NCBI GenBank assembly: GCA_034440635.1
Contig: JAOTON010000767.1
Location: forward strand, 1,550,001-1,614,000
Direction of reading: 5' to 3'
DNA: 64,000 nucleotides
From: Lepas anatifera
Taxonomy: Eukaryota; Arthropoda; Thecostraca; Lepadidae
The notes beneath the pieces were generated by a model. That model saw only the letters and a list, made by a program, of their open reading frames with translations, made no database searches and was not told the origin of the DNA. Below, one piece after another: positions 11,150 through 22,051 of the stretch (its first letter is position 1; each line of letters opens with the position of its first letter). A program made the translations under genes and the position numbers.

Positions 11150-13327
11150 ATGCCTCTACCATGCACGCAACAGCCGGCGCTGTCGGTGCAGCAGCGATTT
11201 AATGTGCGACCGCCGGCCTTCCTTTCCATTATACGGCCCATCTCCAGGCCGAGCAATGCGGATATCGTGTCAGCCCGTCCAGCAGGTGGGACCACCAGCT
11301 CACGCAAGCGCCCCCTGCCGTCACCAGAACTGGTTCCCGTGTCAGACCGTGCCTCACCATGGGGCGATTTCAGACAGATCCGCCCACGCCCAAAAGCTGA
11401 ATTTTTCACCGTTGCAAAGAACCTGTCCCGTCATATGCAAGCGGCGGATAACGTGGCTAAGTACGTCCGTGCACTGCCCAGGACCGTTAGATATGTATCT
11501 TTGTGTTATCAGCCGAGACTCAGCCCAGGGTTTATAAGTGAGTTTACCCAAGGCGTGACATGCCGATGGCCCCGAGAAGCCCGACAAGGAATTGTTTCGA
11601 AACTGCTTGTCCACCATTTGTGGTTGGATTCCACATGTCGCAGCCGAAATTTTAATGCTACGAGACAAAGGAAATGTGCAGCAGTTGAAAATCCCATGAG
11701 CTCACTGGAGGACGGTTAAAAAATAGCCGTACAAGATGTGCAGGGCAGACTTTGTTCCAATTTCAGGTCCCCCAGAATAAAGATGCAGAGGAGGCTGTGA
11801 AGAACTAGGACACGAAGAGAATCTCCGTCAGGCTCAGGCTCTCTTGTCTCGGGTTTCTGCTTGGGCTAATGATATTGTCCGAAAGCTAACTGAAAAAAGT
11901 TATGTTGGCTGGAACATCACTGGCACCGAGAGGCAGACGGTGGGATTTGGGCGGAGGCTTCAGTGTGAGGGCTGGCTGAGGGGAGGAGTAGCGCTGCTGA
12001 AGCCTCGTGCCGCCAGACGGCCTTGAGCTGGCCCAGCCGGCAAGGTGGGGTGAAGATTCACCACCGCAACGGCCGGCACTGCCCCTCCCTGCACCCCCGC
12101 CCCCCTCAGCCTCAGCACCAGGGGCGTAACCACGACCCGGGCACCGCAGCCTTCGGACTTTCTGCATGACTTACTCATCCCATCGTATCTGGCAGGCGAG
12201 AACAACAGAGCTATGCTACCAGTTTGTAGAAGACTCGGCAGTCCCTCCTGCTGATGGGCGTGTGACCGCCGTGCTCCTGGCTCCGGACACTGGAGGTGGT
12301 GACGCAAGCGACGCCACCGGGTCACGGCTGACCCCTCCGCCTCCGCCGCCGTCGCGCCACTGACGCCCCAGTGTGTAAATCGCCGCAGGTCATTTGCATT
12401 CAGGCGGAGCAGACTGGGGCGTCGGTCACATCTGTGTTGACAGGTTCTTCTTGTTCATGGAGAGGCTAGTGAATTGTGCCGGGCTGATGCCCAGAGGAGC
12501 CGTCTTTACAGATTAGTGTTGAATGCACTGTTCAAGGATTCGGGAGTATTGCTTCATTACCTAGCAAAAACAGCTCGTGAAAATGCCTTAAAGAAGGCTG
12601 GTAAATAATCGTGACATTGGAGCATGGTCAAGCTCGCAGGTTTTCTGTTAAGTGGAGAGAGGCAGCGTTTCACAAGGGCCGTAAATAGCAGGAGGTCTTT
12701 TGTTAGAATGAGCTGTCTTTTACCAGGAACTCTCCCCGGAGTCTTAGAATTCTGTCTGACTCCATCAGTAACTGCCAAACCACAAAAGGTGGGCAGACAT
12801 AAACCTAAAACCATTCCACGATTGCGCTGTGTATTCCAAAGCCAAAACTTGGTATTGCTCAAGCGCGTTGGACATTTCACCACGGGATTAGATGAGGTAA
12901 CGCATCAGCAGGGTACGTACAATATTGTGACGGTTTCTAAATGGGCATATTACCGTGGCTATAGTGCCGTTTTCCCGGCTGTCCGTCGCGTCTGCGGCCC
13001 GTCTCGCCCAGACTCGACAAGTGAGGCCAATCAGCTAATAGATGAGGGAAGGCGGCCCCCCCACCGAGCTCACGACTCCCCTCAATAGTGTTTCGCCCCG
13101 GACCTGGACACACTCGTCAAGGCGCTCAATCTTCAAAAACTTGTGCAATTTTATTAATCACTTTAAGTCAAATCATCAGATTTTGCCATCAGTCCTTCCC
13201 ACGCGAAAAATGGATTTGACGAAAATGGCAGTGTTTGTTTCAGAATTATCAGTTAATTATTATCTTCTATTCTTTGGCTTTCTTTATCGTCAGGCTAGAT
13301 GATTAGATCACAATGTATAATTTTGTA
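11150..13327. other. Unrecognised open frame and CpG-rich patch
   Basis: A 189-residue plus-strand frame (11150-11719) has no recognisable domain, and competing open frames overlap it on the other strand, so it is probably chance in GC-rich DNA. A CpG-rich patch lies at about 11960-12360. A second unrecognised frame, 154 residues, spans 12624-13088. No convincing splice structure was seen. Confidence 0.25.
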
Positions 13328-14322
13328 TTAACCCACACCCCGGTGGGCTTCCGAGCCACGATCGCTCAGGTGGAGGGGGATGTTTGAACACCCCCTCGAA
13401 CTCGGTCCCTATGCGTGATAGCGAAAAAACGCAAATGTTGGTGGATAGCTCATATCAATTCATGAAGAAACTATATCAGTCACTTTTTGGCTCAGGTCAA
13501 TATTGAGGTCATGACAGGTCAAAGAAGTTGGCATTTTGAGCAAAATTTTTGGGCTCTAGCATCTGACAGAGTTAAGTTAGAATCCTTTTGCAGGCACAAT
13601 TCGCTTCCTCTTGTCACGACAAATCGAATAATGTATAATATGACCATACTAGGTCAAAACACCAAAATCACCAGACCTCAGGTCAGGTCAAGGTCACTTT
13701 TTGACCTAGCATAATCAATATGCATATCAATCGACTCGCAATAGCAATCCAAACTCAATGGTATAAAAAGAAAAGCTGTGTCATCATTTCATGCAAAGTT
13801 ATTGACTTAAGCCTGAAAACTACTTAAGTAGCTCCAGATGAACTCTCAGAGGTCACAGGTCAAAACTTACAACATGAACCTGGAAAGGGACCAAGGATAC
13901 TTCGATTTGCAGAATATGAGGGTATTATCAGCTTTATCTACATAAATATAGCCCAATTTATGTTTTCCCACGTATTTCCAATGGAGAGGTCATGGTCCGT
14001 ACTTGACCTTAGGTCATTGATTTGAGAAATCCCGAAACAGATTTTGTAGGACTCGGTTGGGCCATTATGTTTCATAAGTTTCAATCCGATAGATTCACCC
14101 ATTTCTTAGTTATGCCACCTTAAACATTTTTTGAGGTGAGGTCACTTGACCTGCACTGGTGACCTGACCTGAGATGACCCAAGGTTAAAATTTTCAGTAA
14201 AGTTGCAAAATCGATCAAGAATAAGGTGTGCAAAGTACGGCGGCGTGAAGCACCGTCGTTTTTACGTGCCGCCGGAAAACCCGAGGAGGGTGTTCAAACA
14301 CCCCCACCGAGGCCAAGGTTAA
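13328..14322. mobile_element. TTAA-flanked non-autonomous element, family C copy 1
   Basis: Bounded by TTAA at 13328-13331 and 14319-14322. The ends are imperfect inverted repeats (TTAACC...CGGTGGG). Inside them lie inverted copies of a GTGTTTGAACAC palindrome, then many GGTCA/TGACC half-sites. The right part (GAGGTCACTTGACCTG..CTGGTGACCTGACCTGAGATGACC) is shared with family B, which shows common descent. No protein is encoded. Confidence 0.8.
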
Positions 14323-14459
14323 GCTCAAATATTTCATTACACATTTGCCATCCCAGAAAACTGGCTTAAGTTGTGTTTTGGTTCTGAGACATCCTTGGAA
14401 AATACTACTTTGAAAGCATATGTTGCGGTAAATGGTGTTTGACTGGGACATATTAAGTT

Positions 14460-14763
14460 CTTGCAAAAGTCATTTAAGACACAGTCGTATTTCAGTCATA
14501 TTTTCGTAGCTTTCGAAGGTCATTCGACTATCTTCGTCAGCGAAAAGATTGCTCAGCCAGCGCCTCGTTTAATACTACACAAGTTTGAGAAAACATCGCC
14601 TCACACTCGTGCTAAAACTTCAAATTCTACTTGTTATTTCCTCCCAAAGAATAATTAATATACAAGTTCAACAATTTAATTAAGTGAGTTAAGAGTCACA
14701 GAGGCAAATACAGTACACACACGGGAAGGTTATAGTCTAGATCATTATACACCTACGTGAAGT
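14460..14763 (-). repeat. Left inverted arm (pseudo-LTR) of the Penelope-like element
   Basis: Reverse complement of 15266-15571 with scattered substitutions. Both arms start inward from CTTGCAAAAGT and end at ACACCTACGTGAAG. In this arm the element's sense strand is the window's minus strand. It carries the hammerhead with an intact core. Confidence 0.85.
14501..14546 (-). ncRNA. Hammerhead ribozyme, intact core
   Basis: Read on the minus strand. Helix I strands TTTTCG (14541-14546) and CGAAAA (14501-14506) pair perfectly. The core box CTGACGA (14534-14540) fits CUGANGA, the GAAA box is at 14511-14514, and it is followed by GCTA: a minimal helix III (A15.1-U16.1 plus one G-C pair) and A at the cleavage position. 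Helix II (AGATAGTC, loop GAAT, GACCTTC) is a three-pair GTC/GAC stem with an internal loop, the weakest part. Very short helix III is typical of hammerheads in Penelope-like elements. Cleavage activity is predicted, not shown. Confidence 0.7.
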
Positions 14764-14765
14764 AA

Positions 14766-14984
14766 AACGAGGACCACAACTACTCTGGACTGGCTAAACA
14801 CATTCTAGTCACCGGACACAACATTAAATGGGATGACGTCAAAATCCTAGCGTATGAAAACCATTGGAGAAAAAGAAAAATAAAAGAAGGCATCTTCATC
14901 GCAAAAACACAACAAGACAAACTACTAAATACAAACTCAGGCATTCCAATGCCAGAAATTTACCAGGTTCTTCACTCTTCATAA
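14766..14984 (+). pseudogene. C-terminal fragment of a Penelope-like protein (endonuclease tail)
   Basis: The frame is open from a stop at 14763-14765 to a stop at 14982-14984. It reads KHILVTGHNIKWDDVKILAY, then WRKRKIKEGIFIAK, LLNTNSGIPMPEIY. The pattern H...GH.I.WD.VKIL..E..W.KR.IKE...I.K....N...G..MP.IY matches the end of the GIY-YIG endonuclease region of Penelope-like elements as I know the family. The reverse transcriptase and the GIY-YIG catalytic core are absent, as expected of a 5'-truncated copy. Confidence 0.65.
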
Positions 14985-15180
14985 AAAGTAATAGTAACAA
15001 TGATAATAATAGTATTAGAACAATAACAAATAAAAAGTATCTCAAGGTTGCATGTTCGTCAAGTATACCTGACACCGAACTATTATAATTACTAATTACT
15101 AGCCATGAAATAACATTGGTTTGGAGCGTATTCTAATACGTTTTTGCAGCGTTTTCAGCGACACCTTACTCGTCGGTCTT

Positions 15181-15293
15181 TGACGTAAGTGTATGATGCT
15201 CTAGAATTTAGCTTGATCCAGACTTTACGTAGGTGTATGATGACCTAGAATTTAGCTTGATCCAGACTTCACGTAGGTGTATAATGATCTAGA
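15181..15293 (+). repeat. 44-bp tandem repeat inside the Penelope-like element
   Basis: About 2.6 copies of a unit holding ACGTAGGTGTATGATG, CTAGAATTTAGCTTGATCC and AGACTT. The third, partial copy runs into the right arm, so the arm boundary coincides with the repeat. Confidence 0.8.
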
Positions 15294-15571
15294 CTATAAC
15301 CTTCCCGTGTGTGTTCTGTATTCACCTTTGTGACTCTTAACTCACTTAATTAAATTGTTGAACTTGTATATTAATTATTCTTTGGCAAGAAATAGCAAGT
15401 GTAATTTTAAGTTATAGCACGAGTGTGAGGCGATGTTTTTCTCAAACTTGTGTAGTATTAAATTAGGCGCTGGCTGAGCAATCTTTTCGCTAACGAAGAT
15501 AGTCGAATGACCTTCGAAAGCTACGAAAATATAACCGAAATACGACTGGTGTCTTAAATAACTTTTGCAAG
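15266..15571 (+). repeat. Right inverted arm (pseudo-LTR) of the Penelope-like element
   Basis: Reverse complement of the left arm, in the same sense as the coding fragment, as expected for the 3' terminal repeat. It ends at ACTTTTGCAAG, next to the right target duplication. Confidence 0.85.
15484..15529 (+). ncRNA. Hammerhead ribozyme, core-mutated copy
   Basis: Same fold as the left-arm copy: TTTTCG (15484-15489) pairs with CGAAAA (15524-15529), and the GAAA box with GCTA is at 15516-15523. The first core box reads CTAACGA (15490-15496) instead of CTGACGA, changing the invariant G5. That base is essential for catalysis in hammerheads, so this copy should not cleave. Confidence 0.65.
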
Positions 15572-15584
15572 TACTTTGAAAGCA

Positions 15585-18374
15585 GTTTCACTCAGTTTGG
15601 TACAAATAAAAAGGAGTGAATTTTGGTGACCTCTAATGGTATATTGTTGACTAGCCTAACACATTTTGCTAAGAAATCAATCTGGTTTTCCAGGAGCTCT
15701 AAAACTATGTCCAAAAGCTATATCTTGCTCTGGGTGCCAATGCACACCCTTCTCCAGTCTAGAGTGTTTTAGAGGAGCAGAATTCTCTTACTTGGTTTTG
15801 GCAATGACGATAAGCACATTGAAATGACCTGCACCTTATATAAATATTCTGCCTAAAGCTGTCAAGTTGATAACCCGAAAGGTATGCAAAACGACACGCC
15901 CCCAATCCAAATAGGCCCGGTTCATTCGCAAAAAGACTAAGGGAGTTGGTTCAGACAAGACCCCACAGGCGGAGGTGGACTGGTGAGAAAAGAGAAGTCT
16001 CATCTGGCGTCAAAACAAATCAGCCTAAGGATAGTATCACTCATAACACCATTACTTATGACATTAACAGTGGTTTATCTAGAAGACTAGCCGTTCTCTT
16101 CCATCAGTGGCACGATACTTTCAACCTTGGTAGCCGCTTTTTATGCAGATTCTACGGAAAAGCGTGACTCGCTGCTTCGATTTGAACTTGACGACGATTT
16201 TCTCAGTGGTTTTAAATAATAGTAAAAAACTAAGATGACCAGAAACTGAGAGAGAGAGGAGAGAGGGAGAGAGAGAGAGAGAGAGAGAGGGAGCGAGAGA
16301 GAGATTTGCGTGGATCATGAGATTTTGTAGATTCTGTGGAACTATGTTAACTTCAAATGTTTCTGTTTTGTTTCTTCCCTGATTTTTATTCTTCAAACAT
16401 TTTATACACCTGCCCAATTATATCGTAAAAAAGCAACACAATAACTGTTGTTGGTGGGTAGCGGAGGAATAGCCCGATGTTTGATGACTCCGAGGATCTA
16501 CAACGATTTGGCCGATGCGTACGATGCTGGGTAAAAGGCAATAAACGAATTCCAAAGATACTTGCAGCATTTTTTAAGAAAGAGTGTCGGCTGACGAGGT
16601 TTTTCTTATTGAAAAGCAGAGAAAGGGCATGCCAAAAATACGTCTCACCGGTGATAACGTGGTTAAAATTTTTCTTTGGGGCGGGGGACCAAAAACGTAC
16701 TAACCAAATGTAGAATGAAGTATATTATGACCATATTCGAAATAAGATTGCATCATAATAAATATTTGGTAGACAGAAGTCGCATATTTTCCGAAAGTAA
16801 CTTCCGCTGCAGTTTTCTGCCCGAACATGATATATTTGATCATTTTTATTAGTTAAGTTGAACATTTCTCACGCAAATAGTTTGCACTTTGTATTAGCTT
16901 CAACCATCGGCGCAGGTCAACCGGTGGTGTCAATGCTCCAATTTTGCAAAACAAATTAGAAAGTGAGTGCCTGTTTGACCTGAAATTCGCAGACGAGGAG
17001 TGCCAGCATAAAGGCCACCCGAATTAGCAGGGAAATACCCCTATATCCATGGGCGGGCGTAGCCGCCACTAAAAACATTATGGACAGTGTCCCAACAAAT
17101 TTGGAGACCCTCGAAAACTTATGTGGAATGTCCCTACAAGTTTTGGAAACCAGGAAAAATGAAAAATAGTAATGCGTTGATTTCTTGATATATTGTCCAA
17201 AATAGCGGTTCTTCTCGCGTTTGTTAACCCAGTCAGCACCATCGGGACTCGCATCACTTAGATAAAAATATCAAATTCTAAGACCTTAATTTCACTACCC
17301 CCAAACCCACAAACCAAGATACCCTTAATTTAATGCATGTATGTACATACGTTTGCGAGAGGCATGCGCCAAGGCTATGTAATATCTAAGTTTCCAGGAT
17401 AAAGAGGAATTTTAATATTCTTATATAAATTTTTTCTTTATTTCTATTAGTCACTAATAATTAGTCCATAAACACGCATTTGTCTAGTTGCAATGCCTCT
17501 CGTATCTATATTCACATGTTATTTTTCTTAACAAAAACGTCACTTACGTCACAAGAACCGGAACACTCCCGTTAAGTGTGTGCGCTATAGTTGAATGATT
17601 CACCGTAAATGCAATATTCCTCTAAACTTGCTGCAGTGTTATGTAGTAAGCCGCATTCCTCTTTTACAAATAGACAAAGAAGCTTCAGCTTTAAGAAGGG
17701 ATTTGTGCAATGTGAATAAGCATGAGCGGCAATATTTCATGCAAATTAAAATTTTCTCTGCAGAAGAGCAACCAGTAAGGTAATAGGAGAACATCTATTT
17801 CGTATCAAATGAGTGGACAAAATACTTCCGTATACTACGGCTTTAACAATTCACATAATGAAATTCGATATAAAAAATTTAAATAAAATATCTAGACATG
17901 TCCAAAATGAACTGGCTAAATACGTAGAGGTGTAAATGGGAGAGGCTGGGTTAGCCCGCGCACAACATTTAGCTCCTCCCATGACGTGCAAGAGGCTGAA
18001 TGTATCCATAGAAGTTCAAAGACCGTGACTACGCCACTGTGTATATCGTTAAATGGCAAGGCCAACAGGGAGAGTGTGTCATGAGGCCTGTTTACACGCA
18101 ATGGCATTGACTAAAGCCTTGGAAGTTACCACGCTCGGCAAAAACCTGCCAACATGCACGTTGCGATGGTTAACGTGTTCTGGAAGAAACTGGAAGATCG
18201 GTCTTGGGCACGAGGCTGTCTTTTTTGTCTTAACGCGACTTCTATCCTGTTCGATCGCAAAATCCGGTGTTTCCTTTAAACCCCCACTTGTCTTATTATT
18301 TGACACGCGCTTGGCACGTGTTTTGCGCATGTCTAATGCCTTTTGTCGGAATATTTTTTTCACATGCAATATTT
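15585..18374. other. No gene seen
   Basis: Mostly AT-rich unique sequence with short reading frames. It includes the (GA)n tract listed separately. The 18053-18369 interval is open on both strands, but no domain is recognisable on either. Confidence 0.4.
16247..16305 (+). repeat. (GA)n microsatellite
   Basis: Near-pure AG dinucleotides with a few GG interruptions. Confidence 0.95.
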
Positions 18375-18628
18375 TATAAGATCAGGGCCCCGTCTAACAT
18401 ATAAACTAGGTAGGACTCGTCCCACCTAGTTTGGCCAGATCCCACCTAGTTCAGCAAAAAATCCCACCTAGTTTATACTGGCTCGGGTGGAAACTGTGTG
18501 TAACAGAACAATCATTTAATTCCAAGAGCATTCTAGAATATGTGTACATCACATGAGACCTACTCATGGTCTGTATTTCTTAAGTTCCATCTGATGCGTG
18601 TTTTATTTTGGACCATCACAAGCTGAGC

Positions 18629-19661
18629 TTAATCCGCGCCCCACAGGGGACATCAATGGCCCTCTCTAAATCCGAAAATACGGGGGTTAGCGCAAATGAG
18701 CCAAGTGCATTAGAAAGTTCGTGTGAATTCAGTAAGATTTTAATTCGGATTTTTAAGCGCTCAGGTCAATGGTTTGACCTCCAGAGGTCAAGTTAGGTCA
18801 CGATAGTCTGTTTACACCAAAATGTGCAATGCTTAAGAAACCTGGGCAGGGCCAGGAGCTATTAAATCTGGCCATTAGAGCTGTTGAGATCTGGTAAAAA
18901 TATTTTGATAGGAAAATACCAGGGCTTTCTCGGCTATGTGGAATATAATGACCTCCGGCCAGTGATATGACCTCCAGAGGTCACCTCGTGACCTAATTGA
19001 CCTGAGGTCACGAAAGGTCAGAGTGACCTTGCCGTATATCAAATGAAAGCCAGTGACTAGACATGCATGATGACGATTGATTCAGCGTCTTAGCTTGGTT
19101 AGGTCAAAAGTTATCTTTAAAATATTTTACCTCAACTTATATCTTAACTTATTTTACCCCTGGTGACTTGTGATGACCTCAGATAGGTCAAAGGGAAAAT
19201 ATCGCCCCTGGGACCCGTGAAATGGTGTTCAAGAACGAATTTCTGAGCAGTTGAGCATTTGCAACCATTTTTGTGACTTTTGGATCATAAGACAGCATTT
19301 ACCATGTTTTTTCTATGGGAGAGGTCACCTTGTGACCTGACCCCAGCACACAAAGTAATAAAATCCTGGATATGTATCTTTTAGACCCTGAAGGGGTCAT
19401 GAAGAGTAGAAAGTTTCAAATCGATTGGCTTAGAAATGTAGCCATGGTAGAGCTCAAAAGTTGAAGTGAGGTGACCTTGGTTGACCTCGCCTGGTGACCT
19501 GACCTAGTGTAACCCGTAGTACAAAAAACTCAGGGATGATGGGAGAATGATGGGGTGAGAGGTAGACCTGTCAACCACGCTGCTGCGCTTCGTCATTTTT
19601 CTGTTATTTTGAAGAAAAAACATTAGGGGCCATCGATGCCCCTCGATGGGGTAAGGGTGAA
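18629..19661 (+). mobile_element. TTAA element, family A copy 1 (nested in hAT)
   Basis: The left end is TTAATCCGCGCCCCACAGGGG; the right end is CGATGGGGTAAGGGT followed by TGAA, a one-base change from TTAA. A near-terminal palindrome (GGCCATCGATGCC type) survives at the right. The interior is rich in GGTCA/TGACC and collinear with copy 2. No coding capacity. Confidence 0.8.
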
Positions 19662-20225
19662 AAATGCTAGCTTATGTTGGCCTAGTCCAACGTATGCGAA
19701 GAAAATACCGCGAATGCGCTGAAGAATCCCAAAGCTGGATACAGTCTGCAGCCAATAAAAATGCTCGTCTCATCCAACCGAATGTCATAAAAGCCCTCAC
19801 GTCACTAGTTAGCCTGGGATCCCGCCAGTCATGCCTCAGGCGGGTTTGGGTGACGGCAGTGTGAGTTTTTATTCGTGATGCTTGTATGATTGGTGCCTAA
19901 GAGTTATATTCCATATATTTATGTGCAGAACGAAGGAAATATCTGTTCTGATGGATGAAGGATCGTTCTTTTTTTCGAATAGGTGGTGGGTAGATATTTT
20001 AAGATTTTTATTGTTTTTGAATAACAATTTAATCTGGACAGGAGTATAGCTGCAATGAAATATTAACATCCTGACATGAGGGTTGTTTTATAGAAACATC
20101 AAAGGCGACCTACAAATTGTTCCTGTGACGACAGATTCCCTGTGGGGGCTCTCGGGAGGGGAATCAGCGCAAAATATATCTAAACTAATATATAACTTAA
20201 TGTGTAGTTTGGTGCATGGGTACGA

Positions 20226-20274
20226 AGGGCACTCCTGCCTACCTTTTTAAATGGGTAGTGGGCTATAAAAAATA
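20226..20274 (+). repeat. Shared terminal-like palindromic motif, copy 2
   Basis: GGGCACTCCTGCCTACC, TTTTTAAATGGGTAGTGGGCTA. It lies in the right half of the hAT-like element. See the copies at 5048 and 53659. Confidence 0.4.
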
Positions 20275-20796
20275 AAAAACTATCGCGTCGCTGCCTCCAT
20301 TTACATCTTGGTGCATTGCGTTACACACATGGTATAAGGAGTGGATAAAGATTATCATGAACAAAAAGAACAGTTTTAACGTGAATATAAATTCAAATTT
20401 CCCTTGCATCCGTCTCGCACCGATTGTACCGCGTAACGTTTTTTTCTTTTTTTGCTTGTTGACTTGGCCTGTCTCCCAACTAAAGGTTAGTTTTAGCATT
20501 TCTGCCTTTGTATCGGGTAGGGTTGGTTGAGTGGTATGCAATCCCACCTAGTGAAAATTCTTTAGACGAGGCACTGTATAGGATTGCTGAAAGTCACCCA
20601 AGACTCTGGTTTTAGCTGATAAATTATGAGTTCACCAATTATGGACTCAAAATCAAAAAGGTCATTTTCAAGTAGCACTAAGGTGATCTGGGTCCCATAC
20701 ATCAAAACTAGGCTTCGAAGGCGCAAGCTCCTGCGTATTTTACATAGTTTTGAATTATCAAGTGAGTGAAAGTTTTGGAGGAATACCCAAAAGCTG

Positions 20797-20798
<2 letters not shown>

Positions 20799-20877
<79 letters not shown>

Positions 20878-20883
20878 ATATAT
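20799..20883 (+). repeat. (TA)n microsatellite
   Basis: About 85 bp of TA repeat with one TTTA interruption. It makes artificial Tyr-Ile open frames on both strands. Confidence 0.95.
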
Positions 20884-21008
20884 TGTTGATATGCTCTTGA
20901 CATTATATATCATATATGGAAAGACTAATGACTTTTTATCAATTTTCTTTATATTTATCTTTTTACATGTAAAAAGGAAATATATAAAGCAAATTAATGA
21001 AAAAGTCT

Positions 21009-22042
21009 TAACCCGCGCCCCACCGGGGTCCGGCGCCACCTTCGCCTCACCGGGGGGCCATCGATGGCCCCCCTCTAACTCCGAAAATATGGGGGTTAGC
21101 GCAAATCAGCAAAGTGCAATAGAAAGCTCGCGTGAATTCAGTAAGAAATTACTTCGCATGTTTTAGTGCTCAGGTCAATGGTTTGACCTCCAGAGGTCAA
21201 ATTAGGTCAAGATCGGCTATTTTCACTCAAATATGCAATGATTAAGCAAACTGGGCATAACTCTTATGTCATTAGAGCTATTGAGGCCTGGTAAAGTACA
21301 TTTGATAGCAAATTGCCAGTACGTTTTCCGCTATGTGGAACGTAAAGACCTCCCGCCAGTGGTTTGACCGCCAGAGGTCACCTCGTGACCTAATATGACC
21401 TGAGGTCACGAAAGGTCAAAAAGTGACCTTGCCGTATATCAAATGAAAGCCAGTGACAAGACAAACACGATGATGTTTGTTTCACCGCTCTAGCTCAATT
21501 AGGTCAAAAGTTATTGTCAAAATACTGTTTTTGACCTCGGGTGACCTTGGATGACCTTGGAAAAGTGAAAGGGCAAAATATGACCCCTGGGATCCGTGAA
21601 AGGGTGTCCAAAAACGTTGTTCTGAGCAGTCTGAGTATTTGCAATTATTTTTGTGGCTTTTATATCATGGAAATAGCTTTTCCCCATGCTTTTCCAATGG
21701 GAGAGGTCGCCTCGTGACCTGACCTCAGGGCACGAAATCGAAAAATCCCGGATATACACCTTGTAGACCCTGGAGGGGTCATGAAGTGTAGGAAGTTTCA
21801 AATCGATCAACTTTGAAATGTAGCTCTTACAGAGCTCTAAAGGTGAAGTGAGGTGACCTTGGTTGACCTCGTCTGGTGACCTGACCTTGGGTGACCCGGG
21901 GTAAAAAATTTCAGGGATGATGGGAAAATGATGCAGTGAGAGGTAGAGCCCTCAACCGCGGTGCTGCGCCTCGTCGTTTTTCTGCTATCCCGAAAAACCT
22001 TAGGGGGGCCATCGATGGCCCCCTCGGTGGGGCGAGGGTTAA
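21009..22042 (+). mobile_element. TTAA element, family A copy 2 (reference copy)
   Basis: TTAA at both ends. The inverted repeats are TTAACCCGCGCCCCACCG and CGGTGGGGCGAGGGTTAA. A perfect palindrome around GGCCATCGATGGCC lies inside each end (about 21053-21072 and 22005-22024). The interior carries about 23 GGTCA/TGACC half-sites, including everted and inverted pairs. The right half has a 97-residue minus-strand frame that is not kept open in other copies, so it is not a gene. Ends starting CCC after TTAA suit a piggyBac-type transposase. Confidence 0.88.
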
Positions 22043-22051
22043 GCCTCTCCC

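Larger units (their letters stand above)
14406..15584 (+). mobile_element. Penelope-like retroelement, 5'-truncated, inverted arms and 13-bp TSD
   Basis: The 13-bp sequence TACTTTGAAAGCA occurs at 14406-14418 and 15572-15584 and looks like a target-site duplication. Between them, arms 14460-14763 and 15266-15571 are about 305 bp and closely reverse-complementary. The centre encodes the C-terminal tail of a Penelope-like protein (14766-14984, +). Penelope-like elements are known for terminal repeats in direct or inverted orientation, frequent 5' truncation, TSDs of variable length and hammerhead ribozymes in the terminal repeats; all these traits are seen here. About 41 bp between the left TSD and the left arm are unexplained. 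Confidence 0.75.
18383..20576. mobile_element. hAT-like DNA element carrying a nested family A copy
   Basis: Termini are CAGGGCCCCGTCTAA (left) and, read inward on the minus strand, CAGTGCCTCGTCTAA (right). The flanks TATAAGAT (18375-18382) and TATAGGAT (20577-20584) match at 7 of 8 positions, an 8-bp target duplication. CAG-type ends and 8-bp TSDs are characteristic of hAT. The motif CCCACCTAGT recurs three times next to the left end and once next to the right, like hAT subterminal transposase sites. No transposase is recognisable, so it is non-autonomous. Family A occupies 18629-19661. Confidence 0.75.

Noticed and set aside
16585..16625. CTGACGA followed by GAAA on the plus strand
   Set aside because: The sequence between them cannot form helix II and helix I does not pair.
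20562..21166. Open frames with long Tyr-Ile runs on both strands
   Set aside because: They are translations of (TA)n microsatellite DNA; the same applies at 38090-38293 and 38535-38807.
21517..21810. 97-residue minus-strand frame in family A with the peptide HPFTDPRGH, also visible in copy 4
   Set aside because: The frame is interrupted in other A copies and the peptide only reflects DNA conservation of the repeat; no transposase-like residues.
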